Assembly (NCBI GenBank): GCA_002390745.1
Contig: DGQK01000012.1
Coordinates: forward strand, 186,001-250,000
DNA length: 64,000 nt
Reading direction: 5' to 3'
From: Bacteroidetes bacterium UBA4416
GTDB lineage: Bacteria > Bacteroidota > Bacteroidia > B-17B0 > Aurantibacillaceae
Both the position numbers and the translations under genes were made by a program. Under the pieces are notes generated by a model. It saw only the letters and a program-made list of their open reading frames with translations. It was not told the DNA's origin and did no database searches. Shown piece after piece: positions 1 to 9,142 of the stretch (the first letter of the stretch is position 1; each line of letters begins with the position of its first letter).

Positions 1-272
1 TCATGCATGCCCCTGCAGATCAGATTAAAATCAGGGGAAGCTACAACCTGGCCGGCATCAGCTTCACTCCCAAAGAAATTGCCGCCGAAATCCAAAAACA
101 CATTCCCGACTTTAAAATAAGCTACAAGCCCGACTTCAGGCAGGAGATCGCCAACAGCTGGCCGAAAAGCATCGACGATTCCGAAGCCCAAAAAGACTGG
201 GGATGGAAGGAACGGTATAATCTCAGCGGATTGGTTGATAACATGTTGAAAAACCTGGCACAAAAAGTGTAA
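1..272 (+). CDS. NAD-dependent epimerase/dehydratase, probably L-threonine 3-dehydrogenase (3' end only)
   Basis: Only the last 90 or so codons are present; the reading frame is open to the first base of the window, so the ATG at position 3 is not necessarily the start. The visible part carries the C-terminal signature of the SDR-type (UDP-epimerase-like) threonine dehydrogenases common in Bacteroidota: a segment on building NAD-fold tail helices (SFTPKEIAAEIQKHIPDF), then the Ser-Trp-Pro-x-Ser-Ile-Asp-Asp-Ser motif, then a Asp-Trp-Gly-Trp motif and a closing amphipathic helix. Family members oxidise L-threonine to 2-amino-3-ketobutyrate with NAD+ in the cytoplasm. The Rossmann fold and catalytic Tyr-Lys lie outside the window, so substrate assignment is by similarity of the tail only; another extended SDR is possible. 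Confidence 0.7.
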   Translation, partial: MHAPADQIKIRGSYNLAGISFTPKEIAAEIQKHIPDFKISYKPDFRQEIANSWPKSIDDSEAQKDWGWKERYNLSGLVDNMLKNLAQKV

Positions 273-425
273 TACGACTGTAACAATTACGGGAGCGATC
301 CGTATGAACTGTAAATTTTACCTTATTTAACACTTTTGAAAAAATCATCGTTCATTTTATTGTGTTTGTCTAAAATTTCTGTAGAGTTAAGACAGATTAC
401 ATAATTTAGTAAACAGTTATCGCCT

Positions 426-1316
426 ATGAAAAAAACATATTTTATCCTGATTTTTTTGGTCTACCAGATCAGTCAGGGTCAATCTCAGTCCTATGAAGTG
501 GGCCCTAAAGGAGATACCATCAACCTGATAGACGCGTTGGGTAAAAAGCAGGGAAAATGGATACTGAAAGGAAAACACAAGCCTGGATCCTGTTTCGGAC
601 CCGAACAAAAAGCCGAAGAAGGTAAATATGCCGACAACCGCAAAGTAGGCAGATGGTCTGAATACTATTGCAACGGTAACATCAAAAACCAACTGACTTT
701 CCAGAATGGCCGCCCCGATGGTTACGCCATCATGTACCACGAGAACGGAAAGATCTCCGAAGAAGGAAACTGGAAAAACAACCGCTGGACAGGCCCTTAT
801 AAGTTATACTACGAAAACGGCCAGCTTCAACACGAATTTAACTTCAATACCAGCGGAAAACGTGAAGGCCCTGTCAAATATTTTTATGAGAACGGCCAAC
901 TGGCTATCGAAGGAAACTTTGTCAACGGTAAAGAAGCCGGCGTTATTAAGGAGTACCATGAGAACGGCGACCTGAAAGCGGAGAAAACCTTCAACGACGG
1001 CAATGTCGACGTGGCTTCCATCAAAGAATACGAGCCTAAAAAGCCGATCGTGAAATCAGTGGAAAAGGTGGAAGGTCCGAAAGTGGTGCTGAAACCGGAT
1101 GAAAAACCGAACGGCACTACCAGCAAAGGCCCGATGGTATTGAACGGCCCGAACATTACCTATAATAAAAACAAGCAAATCACTAAAGACGGGATCTTCA
1201 AAGACAACCGCCTGATGGATGGTAAAAACTACATCTACGATGAGAACGGTATCTTACAGCGTATCTCTGTTTACAAAAACGGAATCTACGTGGGTGATGC
1301 CCCGATCGAAAACTAA
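426..1316 (+). CDS. Secreted MORN-repeat protein (YwqK-antitoxin-like family)
   Basis: A 296-residue protein starting with a clear signal peptide (residues 1 to about 20, Lys-Lys then a hydrophobic run ending SQGQS). Residues about 60 to 200 hold some five MORN_2-type repeats, recognisable by the recurring pattern Y-x-E/C-N-G-x-hydrophobic (for example YHENGKISEEG, YYENGQLQHEF, YFYENGQLAIEG). A Lys/Pro/Glu-rich linker follows and a last repeat-like unit lies near the C terminus (IYDENGILQ). Proteins of this type are often annotated as YwqK antitoxin-like from repeat similarity alone; the signal peptide here argues for an exported role, so the antitoxin label should not be taken as function. 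It is a single gene ended by a strong terminator. I do not know its function. Confidence 0.8.
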   Translation: MKKTYFILIFLVYQISQGQSQSYEVGPKGDTINLIDALGKKQGKWILKGKHKPGSCFGPEQKAEEGKYADNRKVGRWSEYYCNGNIKNQLTFQNGRPDGYAIMYHENGKISEEGNWKNNRWTGPYKLYYENGQLQHEFNFNTSGKREGPVKYFYENGQLAIEGNFVNGKEAGVIKEYHENGDLKAEKTFNDGNVDVASIKEYEPKKPIVKSVEKVEGPKVVLKPDEKPNGTTSKGPMVLNGPNITYNKNKQITKDGIFKDNRLMDGKNYIYDENGILQRISVYKNGIYVGDAPIEN

Positions 1317-1341
1317 TTCAAAAAAAATCATTAAAATTAGC

Positions 1342-1368
1342 AAAGACGGCCTCGTGCCGTCTTTTTTT
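1342..1368 (+). terminator. Intrinsic terminator after the MORN-repeat gene
   Basis: A 9-bp stem (1342-1350 with 1356-1364) around a 5-base loop runs into seven T residues (1362-1368). It lies 26 bases after the MORN gene stop and 30 bases before cysS, so cysS should have its own promoter or depend on read-through. Confidence 0.85.
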
Positions 1369-1397
1369 ATTGTTAAATTTAAAATCTTATTCACGAT

Positions 1398-2861
1398 ATG
1401 GAAAAGCTGTTTATCTACAATACACTTAGCAGAAAGAAAGAAGAATTTAAAGCCATTAACGCCCCTTTTCTCGGAATGTATGTGTGCGGTCCCACGGTAT
1501 ATGCTGATGTGCATCTGGGGAACTGCCGTACCTTTATGTCTTTTGATATTATTTACCGCTACCTCACCCATATAGGCTACAAGGTGCGCTATGTACGCAA
1601 CATTACAGATGCCGGCCACCTCGAAAGCGATGGTGATGAAGGGGAGGACAAGGTATCGAAAAAAGCCAAGCTGCAACAGCTGGAGCCGATGGAGATCGTG
1701 CAGACCTATACCGTAGGTTTCCGGGATGTCATGAACCTGTTCAATACCCTGCCCCCAAGCATAGAGCCCACGGCTACGGGTCACATCATTGAGCAGCAGG
1801 AAATCGCCAAAAAGATCATGGACAACGGCCTGGCTTATGAAAGCAACGGCACGATCTATTTCGATGTGGAGAAATACGCCAGGTCGAACAACTACACCGC
1901 CCTCACGGGCCGTAAGCTCGACGAGCTTCTGGAGAACACACGCGACCTCGACGGGCAAAGCGATAAGCGGGGGCGCCTCGATTTTGCCTTATGGATCAAA
2001 GCTAAGCAGGAGCACCTGATGAAATGGCCGAGCCCCTGGGGCGTAGGATTTCCGGGTTGGCACATTGAGTGCTCGGCCATGAGCACCAAATACCTCGGAG
2101 AACAATTTGATATTCACGGAGGCGGCATGGACCTCCAGGCGACGCACCATACCAACGAGATTGCACAGAACGTGGCCTATTGCGGCAAAAGCCCGGCCAA
2201 CTACTGGATCCATACCAATATGCTGACGGTGAACGGGCAGAAGATGAGCAAATCCCTGGGCAATAGCTTTTTGCCGATGGAGTTATTCACCGGCAATCAC
2301 CCTTTGCTGAAGAAGGGCTTCAGCCCAATGGCGGTAAGGTTTTTCATGATGCAGACGCATTACCGCAGCACGCTTGATTTCAGCAACGAGGCGCTGGAAG
2401 CTTCCGAAAAAGCGTATCACCGACTGATGGAAAGTTATAAGTTGCTGCAAACGCTGAAAGCATCGGATAGCTCTTCGGAAGATGTAGCGGCGCTCGAAAG
2501 GGCCTGCTACGATGCCATGAACGATGATTTCAATACGCCGGTGCTCATTGCGCACCTGTTTGAAGCCATCCGCATGATCAACTCTGCCAACGACGGGAAG
2601 CTGAAGTTAACGCAGGCCGACCTGGATCTTCTGAAAGCCATCTACCAGCATTTCGTGTTTGATGTGATGGGCCTGAAGAAAGAGGAAGAAAGCGGAAAGG
2701 CCAACACGGCGCTGGAAGGTGTGATGAAGCTGGTGCTGGAGCTTCGTGCGAAAGCCAAAGCCAACAAGGACTTTGCGACATCGGATGAGATCCGCAACAA
2801 GCTGGCGGAAGTAAACATACAGGTGAAGGACGGAAAAGAAGGCGCAAGCTGGAATCTTTAA
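1398..2861 (+). CDS. cysS: Cysteinyl-tRNA synthetase
   Basis: Class I aminoacyl-tRNA synthetase charging tRNA-Cys with cysteine in the cytoplasm; 487 residues, the usual length. Visible signatures: the zinc-site Cys30 in MYVCGPTVYADVHLGN, the HIGH-type motif HLGN at 39-42, the later zinc ligand region GWHIECSAM with the family sequence GGGMDLQATHHTNEIAQ (normally DLxFPHHENEIAQ), and the KMSKS loop at 282-286. The C-terminal DALR-type helical domain ends with the conserved ATSDEIRNKLAEVNIQVKDGKEG. It is preceded by a terminator and followed after 17 bases by a lipoprotein gene, with which it may be co-transcribed. Confidence 0.97.
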   Translation: MEKLFIYNTLSRKKEEFKAINAPFLGMYVCGPTVYADVHLGNCRTFMSFDIIYRYLTHIGYKVRYVRNITDAGHLESDGDEGEDKVSKKAKLQQLEPMEIVQTYTVGFRDVMNLFNTLPPSIEPTATGHIIEQQEIAKKIMDNGLAYESNGTIYFDVEKYARSNNYTALTGRKLDELLENTRDLDGQSDKRGRLDFALWIKAKQEHLMKWPSPWGVGFPGWHIECSAMSTKYLGEQFDIHGGGMDLQATHHTNEIAQNVAYCGKSPANYWIHTNMLTVNGQKMSKSLGNSFLPMELFTGNHPLLKKGFSPMAVRFFMMQTHYRSTLDFSNEALEASEKAYHRLMESYKLLQTLKASDSSSEDVAALERACYDAMNDDFNTPVLIAHLFEAIRMINSANDGKLKLTQADLDLLKAIYQHFVFDVMGLKKEEESGKANTALEGVMKLVLELRAKAKANKDFATSDEIRNKLAEVNIQVKDGKEGASWNL

Positions 2862-2878
2862 TTTAAATTAGTTTTGGA

Positions 2879-3730
2879 ATGAGAATGATAAAATACCTGG
2901 CGATTGCCTGCCTGGCCGTCGGATCGCTGGCGGCTCTGCTGACGGGATGCGAAGAAGAAAAACCCAAAGCCGTGGTGCCTCCGCCGGTGGACGTAAGCGT
3001 GGAAACGCCGAAAGTGCCTGAGATCGCATTTACGGTAGAGAGCCAATATCCGCACGATGTGACCTCCTTTACCGAAGGCCTTCATTTTCATGAAGGAAAG
3101 CTGTATGAAAGTACGGGCTCTCCGGACAATATACCTCAGGCGAGATCTGTTTTCGGGCCGGTAGACCTGAAGACCGGCAGGATAGACGTGAAGGCGGAGC
3201 TCGACAAAGCGACGTATTTCGGTGAAGGAACGGTATTCCTGAATGGAAAGGTGTACCAGCTGACCTATAAAAATCAAACCGGCTTTATTTACGATGGGAA
3301 AACATTTCAGAATATCGGGAAGTTTACCTACACCAACCGCGAAGGCTGGGGCCTCACGACTGATGGCAAAAGCCTTATCATGAGCGATGGCACAAGCTAT
3401 CTGTATTTCCTCGACCCGGTGAGCTTTGCCGTGACCAAAACCCTGGATGTAGCTGAAAGCGGAAGAGTGACGGAGAACCTGAACGAGCTGGAATACATCA
3501 AAGGCTACATTTATGCGAATATCTGGATGACGAGCAGTGTGGTGAAGATCGATCCCAATACGGGAGATGTGGTTGGCAGGATCGACCTGAGCTCCCTCCT
3601 GATGGAAAGTAAGGCCAAGAACCCAACCTCACTGGAAACAAACGGCATTGCTTACGATTCGGTCAGTAACAGGATCATGGTTACCGGAAAACTCTGGCCA
3701 ACGCTTTACGAGATTAAATTTCCTTTATAA
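2879..3730 (+). CDS. Glutaminyl-peptide cyclotransferase, lipoprotein
   Basis: A 283-residue member of the plant/bacterial-type glutamine cyclotransferase family (five-bladed beta-propeller), which converts N-terminal glutamine of exported proteins to pyroglutamate. The first 23 residues form a lipoprotein signal with lipobox LLTGC, followed by a Glu/Lys/Pro-rich linker. The mature domain shows the family motifs YPHDVTSFTEGLHF near residue 60, YESTGSPDN, the EGTVFLNGKVYQLTYKNQ blade, GWGLTTDGKSLIMSDGT, and NELEYIKGYIYANIW. Placement in the cell envelope fits the abundance of N-terminal Gln on Bacteroidota secreted proteins after signal cleavage (inference). It follows cysS by 17 bases and is followed by a weak terminator-like hairpin. 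Confidence 0.9.
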   Translation: MRMIKYLAIACLAVGSLAALLTGCEEEKPKAVVPPPVDVSVETPKVPEIAFTVESQYPHDVTSFTEGLHFHEGKLYESTGSPDNIPQARSVFGPVDLKTGRIDVKAELDKATYFGEGTVFLNGKVYQLTYKNQTGFIYDGKTFQNIGKFTYTNREGWGLTTDGKSLIMSDGTSYLYFLDPVSFAVTKTLDVAESGRVTENLNELEYIKGYIYANIWMTSSVVKIDPNTGDVVGRIDLSSLLMESKAKNPTSLETNGIAYDSVSNRIMVTGKLWPTLYEIKFPL

Positions 3731-3782
3731 AAACACATAGGGAAGCATTAGACTTAAGGGACAGAAGAGGCTGCTCATCGTT

Positions 3783-3804
3783 AGGATGGATGCAATCCTT
3801 TTTT
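3783..3804 (+). terminator. Weak terminator-like hairpin before polA
   Basis: A 5-bp stem AGGAT (3783-3787) with ATCCT (3795-3799) is followed by a T run to 3804. It is short, so termination may be partial. The same gap contains CTTAAGGGACAG at 3753, related to the repeat at 41677-41813. Confidence 0.4.
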
Positions 3805-3827
3805 AATGTCATAAATACGATAACACG

Positions 3828-6674
3828 ATGATCACAAAAGACACTCCAAAAAAATTATTCCTGCTCGATGCCTATGCCCTCATCTACAGGGCGTATTTTG
3901 CGTTTAGCAGCAACCCGCGGGTTACTTCCAAAGGGCTGAATACCTCGGCGGTATTCGGTTTCACGAATACCCTGCTGGAGATCCTGACCAAAGAAAAGCC
4001 AAGCCACATTGCGGTGGTATTTGATATGGAAGGGCCAACAGTGAGGCACACCGATTTTTCGGATTATAAGGCCAACCGCGAGGAAATGCCGGAAGACCTG
4101 AGGATTTCCATTCCGCTCATCACCGACCTGATCAAAGGCTTTAATATTCCCATCATCGGTGTGCCGGGCTACGAGGCGGATGACGCCATTGGTACGCTGG
4201 CGAAGATCGCCGAGCAGAAAGGCTTTACAACGTATATGATGACGCCTGATAAGGATTACGGTCAGCTGGTGGATGAGAACACGTTCATCTATAAGCCGGC
4301 GCGTTTAGGAAATGGTGCGGAGATATTAGGGGTGGAGGAGATCTGCAAGAAATGGGAGATCACACACGTTTCCCAGCTCATCGATATTTTAGGGCTGATG
4401 GGCGACAAGGTAGATAACATTCCGGGAATTCCGGGAGTGGGAGAGAAGACCGCCATTCAGCTCGTTAAGGATTTCGGAACGATCGAAAACCTGCTGGAGA
4501 ATACCGATAAACTGAAAGGCAAGCTGAAGGAAAAAGTAGAGATGAATAAGGATAAAGCGATTCAGTCGAAGTGGCTGGCCACGATTATCCTGGATGTGCC
4601 GATCGAATTCAACGAGGAAGAGCTTGTTTGCAAAGCCTGCAATAAAGATGTGCTGCGTGAGCTGTTCATTGAGCTGGAGTTCAGAGGTATTGCTCAAAAA
4701 GTATTGGGTGAGGATATCGGCGGAGGGAAAGAATTATTTGCCAACTCAGGGAAAACAAAAGAAACAAAACCTGCGAAGGCGGAGCAGCCTGATCTCTTCA
4801 ATACGGGCACCGGCGACCTGTTCAGTGAGGAAAATATAGAGGCCGAAGCTGCCAGGTCCTACAAAACCATCGCCGACCTGAATCCGAATTATATTCTGTG
4901 CGATACGCCGGAATCCATTGAGAGTTTGCTGTCTGTGCTGAATGCAAGCACCGAGTTTTGTTTCGATACAGAAACAACCGGGCTCGATCCGTTACTGGCG
5001 GAGTTAGTGGGGATGTCCTTTGCAGTGAAGCCCGGAGAGGCTTACTACCTGCCGTTTCCGGAAGATCAGGTGGAGGCGCAGAAGCTGGCCGACAGGTTCA
5101 GACCGTTATTTTCGGATGGTACGAAAACACTCATCGGGCAGAACATCAAATACGATTTTCAGATCTTGAAGAACTACGGTATCGATATCCATAACAAATT
5201 ATGGGATACGATGGTGGCGCATTTCCTTTTTATGCCGGAGATGAGGCATAACATGAATGTGCTGGCAGAAACCTACCTTGGCTATTCACCGATCAGCATC
5301 GAAACGCTGATTGGCAAAAAAGGGAAGGAGCAGCAAACCATGCGCTCTGTGGAGTTCAATGTGATCAAGGATTACGCGGCCGAAGATGCGGACATAACCC
5401 TGAAGTTGAAACATGCCTTTGAGCCAAAGCTGAAAGAAACGGAAACAGAAGCGTTATTTCATGAAGTGGAAATTCCGTTGATCGAAGCGCTGGCCGGTAT
5501 GGAGCGTGAAGGGATCAACCTCGATGTGAATGTGCTGAAAGAACTTTCGGCGCAGTTGCAGGAAGACATCAGCAAGGTAGATGCAGAGATCCAGCAGCTC
5601 GCGGGTACTAAATTTAATATCTCTTCGCCCAAGCAAGTAGGAGAGATCCTGTTCGATTACCTCAAAATTATTGAGAAACCTAAGAAAACAAAAACAGGAC
5701 AGTATGCTACAGGCGAAGATGTCCTTTCCAAGCTGGAGGGCAAGCACCCGATCGTGGCGAAGATCCTGGATTACCGTGAGCTGGTGAAATTGAAATCCAC
5801 CTATGTGGATACCTTGCCTTTGCTGGTGAATGAGAAAACCAAACGCCTGCACACCAGCTTCAACCAGGTTGTAGCGGTTACGGGCCGCTTAAGCAGCGAT
5901 AACCCGAACCTGCAGAACATCCCGATCCGGACAGAGAGGGGCCGGCAGATCCGTAAGGCTTTTATTCCGCGCGATAAGGAACACGTGCTGTTAAGTGCGG
6001 ATTATTCGCAGATCGAGTTGCGCATTGTGGCTTCCATCAGCGGCGACCCGAATATGTGTGATGCCTTTATCTCAGGCAAAGACATTCACACGGCTACGGC
6101 TGCCAAAGTGTACGGCGTGGACGAAGCGGAAGTAACCAAGGAAATGCGCTATAAGGCCAAAAGCGTAAACTTCGGGATCATCTACGGGCAGGGCGCTTTC
6201 GGCCTGGCCGACAACCTGAACATTCCGAGGGCTGAGGCCAAGCAGCTGATCGATAATTACTTTACACAATACACGGCCATCCGCAATTACATGAGCTCGG
6301 AGATCGAATTTGCGCGCGAGCATGGGTATGTGCAAACGCTCAAAGGGCGGAAGCGCTGGCTTAAGGATATTACATCCGCCAACCAAACGGTGCGGTCTTA
6401 TGCCGAGCGAAATGCCATCAATGCACCGATCCAGGGCTCTGCAGCCGATATGATCAAGATCGCGATGATCAATATCCATAAAGAGCTCAAAGCCATGAAC
6501 CTGAAATCGCGCATGGTATTGCAGGTGCATGATGAGTTGGTGTTTGATGTGTACAAGCCGGAGCTGGACATCATCAAGCCGGTGATCGAGAAACACATGC
6601 AGGAGGCTCTGCCTCTGAAAGTGCCTGTAGAAGTTGGCATGGGTGTAGGCGCTGACTGGTTGGAGGCGCACTAA
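3828..6674 (+). CDS. polA: DNA polymerase I
   Basis: Three-domain DNA polymerase I for Okazaki-fragment processing and repair; 948 residues, as expected. The N-terminal 5'-3' exonuclease/FEN domain opens with LFLLDAYALIYRAYFAF and contains GVPGYEADDAIGTLA and the helix-hairpin-helix GIPGVGEKTA. The 3'-5' proofreading domain keeps its acidic residues (FDTETTGLDP, Asp380 and Glu382), so it looks active, unlike in some phyla. The polymerase domain has motif A DYSQIELRI (Asp725), motif B KSVNFGIIYG and motif C QVHDELVFDV (His901-Asp902-Glu903). It ends just before a strong bidirectional terminator shared with the convergent OmpA-like gene. Confidence 0.98.
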   Translation: MITKDTPKKLFLLDAYALIYRAYFAFSSNPRVTSKGLNTSAVFGFTNTLLEILTKEKPSHIAVVFDMEGPTVRHTDFSDYKANREEMPEDLRISIPLITDLIKGFNIPIIGVPGYEADDAIGTLAKIAEQKGFTTYMMTPDKDYGQLVDENTFIYKPARLGNGAEILGVEEICKKWEITHVSQLIDILGLMGDKVDNIPGIPGVGEKTAIQLVKDFGTIENLLENTDKLKGKLKEKVEMNKDKAIQSKWLATIILDVPIEFNEEELVCKACNKDVLRELFIELEFRGIAQKVLGEDIGGGKELFANSGKTKETKPAKAEQPDLFNTGTGDLFSEENIEAEAARSYKTIADLNPNYILCDTPESIESLLSVLNASTEFCFDTETTGLDPLLAELVGMSFAVKPGEAYYLPFPEDQVEAQKLADRFRPLFSDGTKTLIGQNIKYDFQILKNYGIDIHNKLWDTMVAHFLFMPEMRHNMNVLAETYLGYSPISIETLIGKKGKEQQTMRSVEFNVIKDYAAEDADITLKLKHAFEPKLKETETEALFHEVEIPLIEALAGMEREGINLDVNVLKELSAQLQEDISKVDAEIQQLAGTKFNISSPKQVGEILFDYLKIIEKPKKTKTGQYATGEDVLSKLEGKHPIVAKILDYRELVKLKSTYVDTLPLLVNEKTKRLHTSFNQVVAVTGRLSSDNPNLQNIPIRTERGRQIRKAFIPRDKEHVLLSADYSQIELRIVASISGDPNMCDAFISGKDIHTATAAKVYGVDEAEVTKEMRYKAKSVNFGIIYGQGAFGLADNLNIPRAEAKQLIDNYFTQYTAIRNYMSSEIEFAREHGYVQTLKGRKRWLKDITSANQTVRSYAERNAINAPIQGSAADMIKIAMINIHKELKAMNLKSRMVLQVHDELVFDVYKPELDIIKPVIEKHMQEALPLKVPVEVGMGVGADWLEAH

Positions 6675-6724
6675 TTGTACCCTCCGCAGCATACAGTGCA
6701 GGAACATACAGGGTTGTTTTATAC

Positions 6725-6761
6725 AAAAAAAGCCCCGGCAGATCGTCTGCCGGGGCTTTTT
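6725..6761. terminator. Bidirectional terminator between polA and the OmpA-like gene
   Basis: A perfect 11-bp GC-rich stem (6732-6742 with 6746-6756) with a 3-base loop is flanked by an A run on the left and a T run on the right, so it can end transcription from both converging genes. Confidence 0.93.
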
Positions 6762-6780
6762 GTAATGATGTGCGGAAGAA

Positions 6781-8256
6781 TTAGAACTCCACTACAAATT
6801 CCACACGCCTGTTTTTAGCTTTGCCCGCAGCCGTTTTGTTATCGGCGATCGGCATGGTTTCGCCATACCCTTTGGAGCTAACGATCCTTGAAGGACTAAC
6901 GCCTTTCGAGGTTAAGTATTTAGAAACGGCATCCGCTCTTTTCTGAGACAATTCCATGTTCTTCGCGTCGTCGCCGGCATTATCCGTGTGGCCTGAAATT
7001 TTTAATTTGTATTCAGGATTTTCGACCATCACTTTTACCACCTGGTCTAAGATTCCATATGATGATTTTTTGATCACGTCCTTACCGCTTTCGAACTGGA
7101 TACCTGTCAGGGCTTTTTCGAAGAGTTGTTTCACTTCGTTCTTCACTTCAGGGCATCCTTTGTTGGCAGCAGTTCCTGCTACTTTAGGGCAGGCATCGAG
7201 GTTGTCGGCAATACCGTCGCCATCTGTATCTACACACCCGTTGAATGCGGCAAGACCTTTAATGGTAGGGCAGGCATCGTCTTTGTCTGCAATACCGTCG
7301 CCATCGCTGTCAGGGCAGCCATCGAGGCTGGCAAGGCCTTTCTCATTAGGGCATTTATCTTTCGCGTCGGTTACTCCGTCACCATCAGCATCCGGGCATC
7401 CTTTCAACGCGGCAATACCCGCTACGTCAGGGCACTGATCTTCAGCGTCGGTAATACCGTCATTATCTTTATCAGGACATCCGTTTAAGTTTGCAACGCC
7501 TGCTACGTCAGGGCATTTGTCCTGGTAATCGGCAATGCCGTCCTTGTCCTTATCCAACGGGCATCCGCTGAGGTCAACGGAAACACCCTCCGGCGTTCCA
7601 GGGCATTTATCAAGTTTATTCGGAATACCGTCTTTGTCATCATCTTTCGGTTTTCCTATGTTGAAGCCAATAGTAAGAGAGTGTTGAAGGTGCTGCTCGT
7701 TGGATGCTTTGGTAATGAAATCAAGCTGGTCGGTATTATGCCAGATGTAACCCATATTATAGGTAAGGTATACATTCTTTGTCAGCATAATATTGAAGCC
7801 TGCGCCGGCATTCCCTGTAGCAAAAGTTCCGTTTTTAATCCGGGTGGTTGTTTCTCCCGGTACGTCTGTAATGTGAGAAGCGCCGCCACCAACATACAGA
7901 TACGGTTGAATGATGCTGGTTTCTTTCAGCATATAGCCATTGGCGAATTTATATTTTAAAGCAAGTTGTCCCTGTCCCATGCGGCCCAGCATGTTCAATG
8001 CTAATGGGTCGTTTGTGTAATAGCCCGTTTCGCCGTAGGTTCCTCCCAGATTCAAATCAAAGCTTTTGTTCAGGTACAATCCCAGGTTTAGTTTCCCGAA
8101 TCCATAAAGGGCCTTGTCGAAATTGAAGAAACCATTGCCCAGGTCGCTGTATGATTGGTTAATACCGCCACCGAGCTGGATACCAATTTTTTTCTCCTTT
8201 GTTTGTGCCCCCATGTGCAACGTGCCGATAAGCAATAGTGCCACTAGTTTTTTCAT
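6781..8256 (-). CDS. OmpA-family outer-membrane protein with thrombospondin type 3 repeats
   Basis: A 491-residue protein. The start is set at the ATG at 8256, which begins a typical signal peptide (MKKLVALLLIGTLHMGAQ); an upstream in-frame extension reads through non-coding leader. Residues about 20-200 form a beta-barrel-like N-terminal domain. Then come six Asp-rich repeats of about 28 residues of the form DxDxDGIxDxxDxCP...GCP, the thrombospondin type 3 pattern that binds calcium. The last 120 residues are an OmpA peptidoglycan-binding domain (IQFESGKDVI, SGHTDNAGDDAKNMELSQ, KAKNRRVEFVVEF). Probable role: outer-membrane to cell-wall anchoring. The gene is monocistronic, with its own terminator and a long upstream gap. 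Confidence 0.93.
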   Translation of the reverse strand: MKKLVALLLIGTLHMGAQTKEKKIGIQLGGGINQSYSDLGNGFFNFDKALYGFGKLNLGLYLNKSFDLNLGGTYGETGYYTNDPLALNMLGRMGQGQLALKYKFANGYMLKETSIIQPYLYVGGGASHITDVPGETTTRIKNGTFATGNAGAGFNIMLTKNVYLTYNMGYIWHNTDQLDFITKASNEQHLQHSLTIGFNIGKPKDDDKDGIPNKLDKCPGTPEGVSVDLSGCPLDKDKDGIADYQDKCPDVAGVANLNGCPDKDNDGITDAEDQCPDVAGIAALKGCPDADGDGVTDAKDKCPNEKGLASLDGCPDSDGDGIADKDDACPTIKGLAAFNGCVDTDGDGIADNLDACPKVAGTAANKGCPEVKNEVKQLFEKALTGIQFESGKDVIKKSSYGILDQVVKVMVENPEYKLKISGHTDNAGDDAKNMELSQKRADAVSKYLTSKGVSPSRIVSSKGYGETMPIADNKTAAGKAKNRRVEFVVEF

Positions 8257-9142
8257 AATGATTTTTTGTAGAGTTAAATGATTAATTTGTTTTACGCATT
8301 TTGAATCAAGCCTTAATAACAATCGTGCCATTTTAGTTGAATAGCGGCTACTATCCTGATGAATGCTTCTTTTTTAACAATAAGCACGATATTTAACATT
8401 TTCAATTCAGTCTTTGAGCATGAACTTTCATTTTTTATAGCATGCTCTGAGTCCCTTTATGATAAAGGCGTTCAGAGCTTCTGTTTGTTAACGGTGAATA
8501 AAATAAATTCCGTAAATGGAGAGGGAGAATGGAGTTAACCGATCTATTGTTCCGATAAATATCTGAAAATATTCTACGGATGCTGTTTTTGATGTTGTGT
8601 TGGTTGCCCGGATATGATGTATATACAGACATTCCGGTAGGCTGCCTGTTGTTGGCCGTGAACATAGTTCGGATAAGCCTGTGCAGGAAATAGGATCATA
8701 AGCCTTTTTTAACAACATGACAATATTCGAAATACGAAATTTTTTTGAATGCGATCAGCAGACTGTAGGATGACCCTTTTTTAGTTTCGTGTTTTTTTGA
8801 TTTCATAGGCAGTACGCAAACCGTTATACTGCGTTATTATTATTTGAATTGGAATCCCTGTCTGATAGCCGACTGCGAAATATCAATTGTGTGAAAGTTA
8901 CGGAGATCCCTTTTTATTTTCCTGATTCATAACGTCTTATGACAACTGGTGCTCTGCCCCCCTCTCTATAAATTCTGGTATTTTGAATGGTGGGCATGAC
9001 CTGAATTGATACAAAAAGCAAAAAAGCGATTAAGCTATTATAATATCCGCTTTGCCGATAAAATAGTTAGTGTTGCCGTTTTTTAGGAAATATTCACATT
9101 CATGGCATGATTATTAATCACACCGCAGTAATATAAATTATC
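8257..9142. other. 886-base gap without a convincing gene
   Basis: This divergent gap between the OmpA-like gene and a secreted protein gene holds no reading frame with a plausible protein. Visible structure: inverted repeat GAGCATG (8416-8422) / CATGCTC (8441-8447) with an 18-base loop, and a compact palindrome CCTTTATGATAAAGG just after it. It must contain the promoters of both flanking genes, but I found no good match to the TTTG/TAnnTTTG consensus. The rest is featureless AT-rich sequence to my reading. Confidence 0.6.

Noticed and set aside
1254..1958. 234-codon frame antisense to the end of the MORN gene and cysS
   Set aside because: Would cross a strong terminator and oppose two real genes.
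6072..6707. 211-codon frame antisense to polA
   Set aside because: Opposes the polymerase domain of polA and has His/Arg-rich shadow composition.
8435..8665. 76-codon reading frame on the minus strand in the long gap
   Set aside because: The protein has no recognisable features, the frame overlaps hairpins and codon use looks random.
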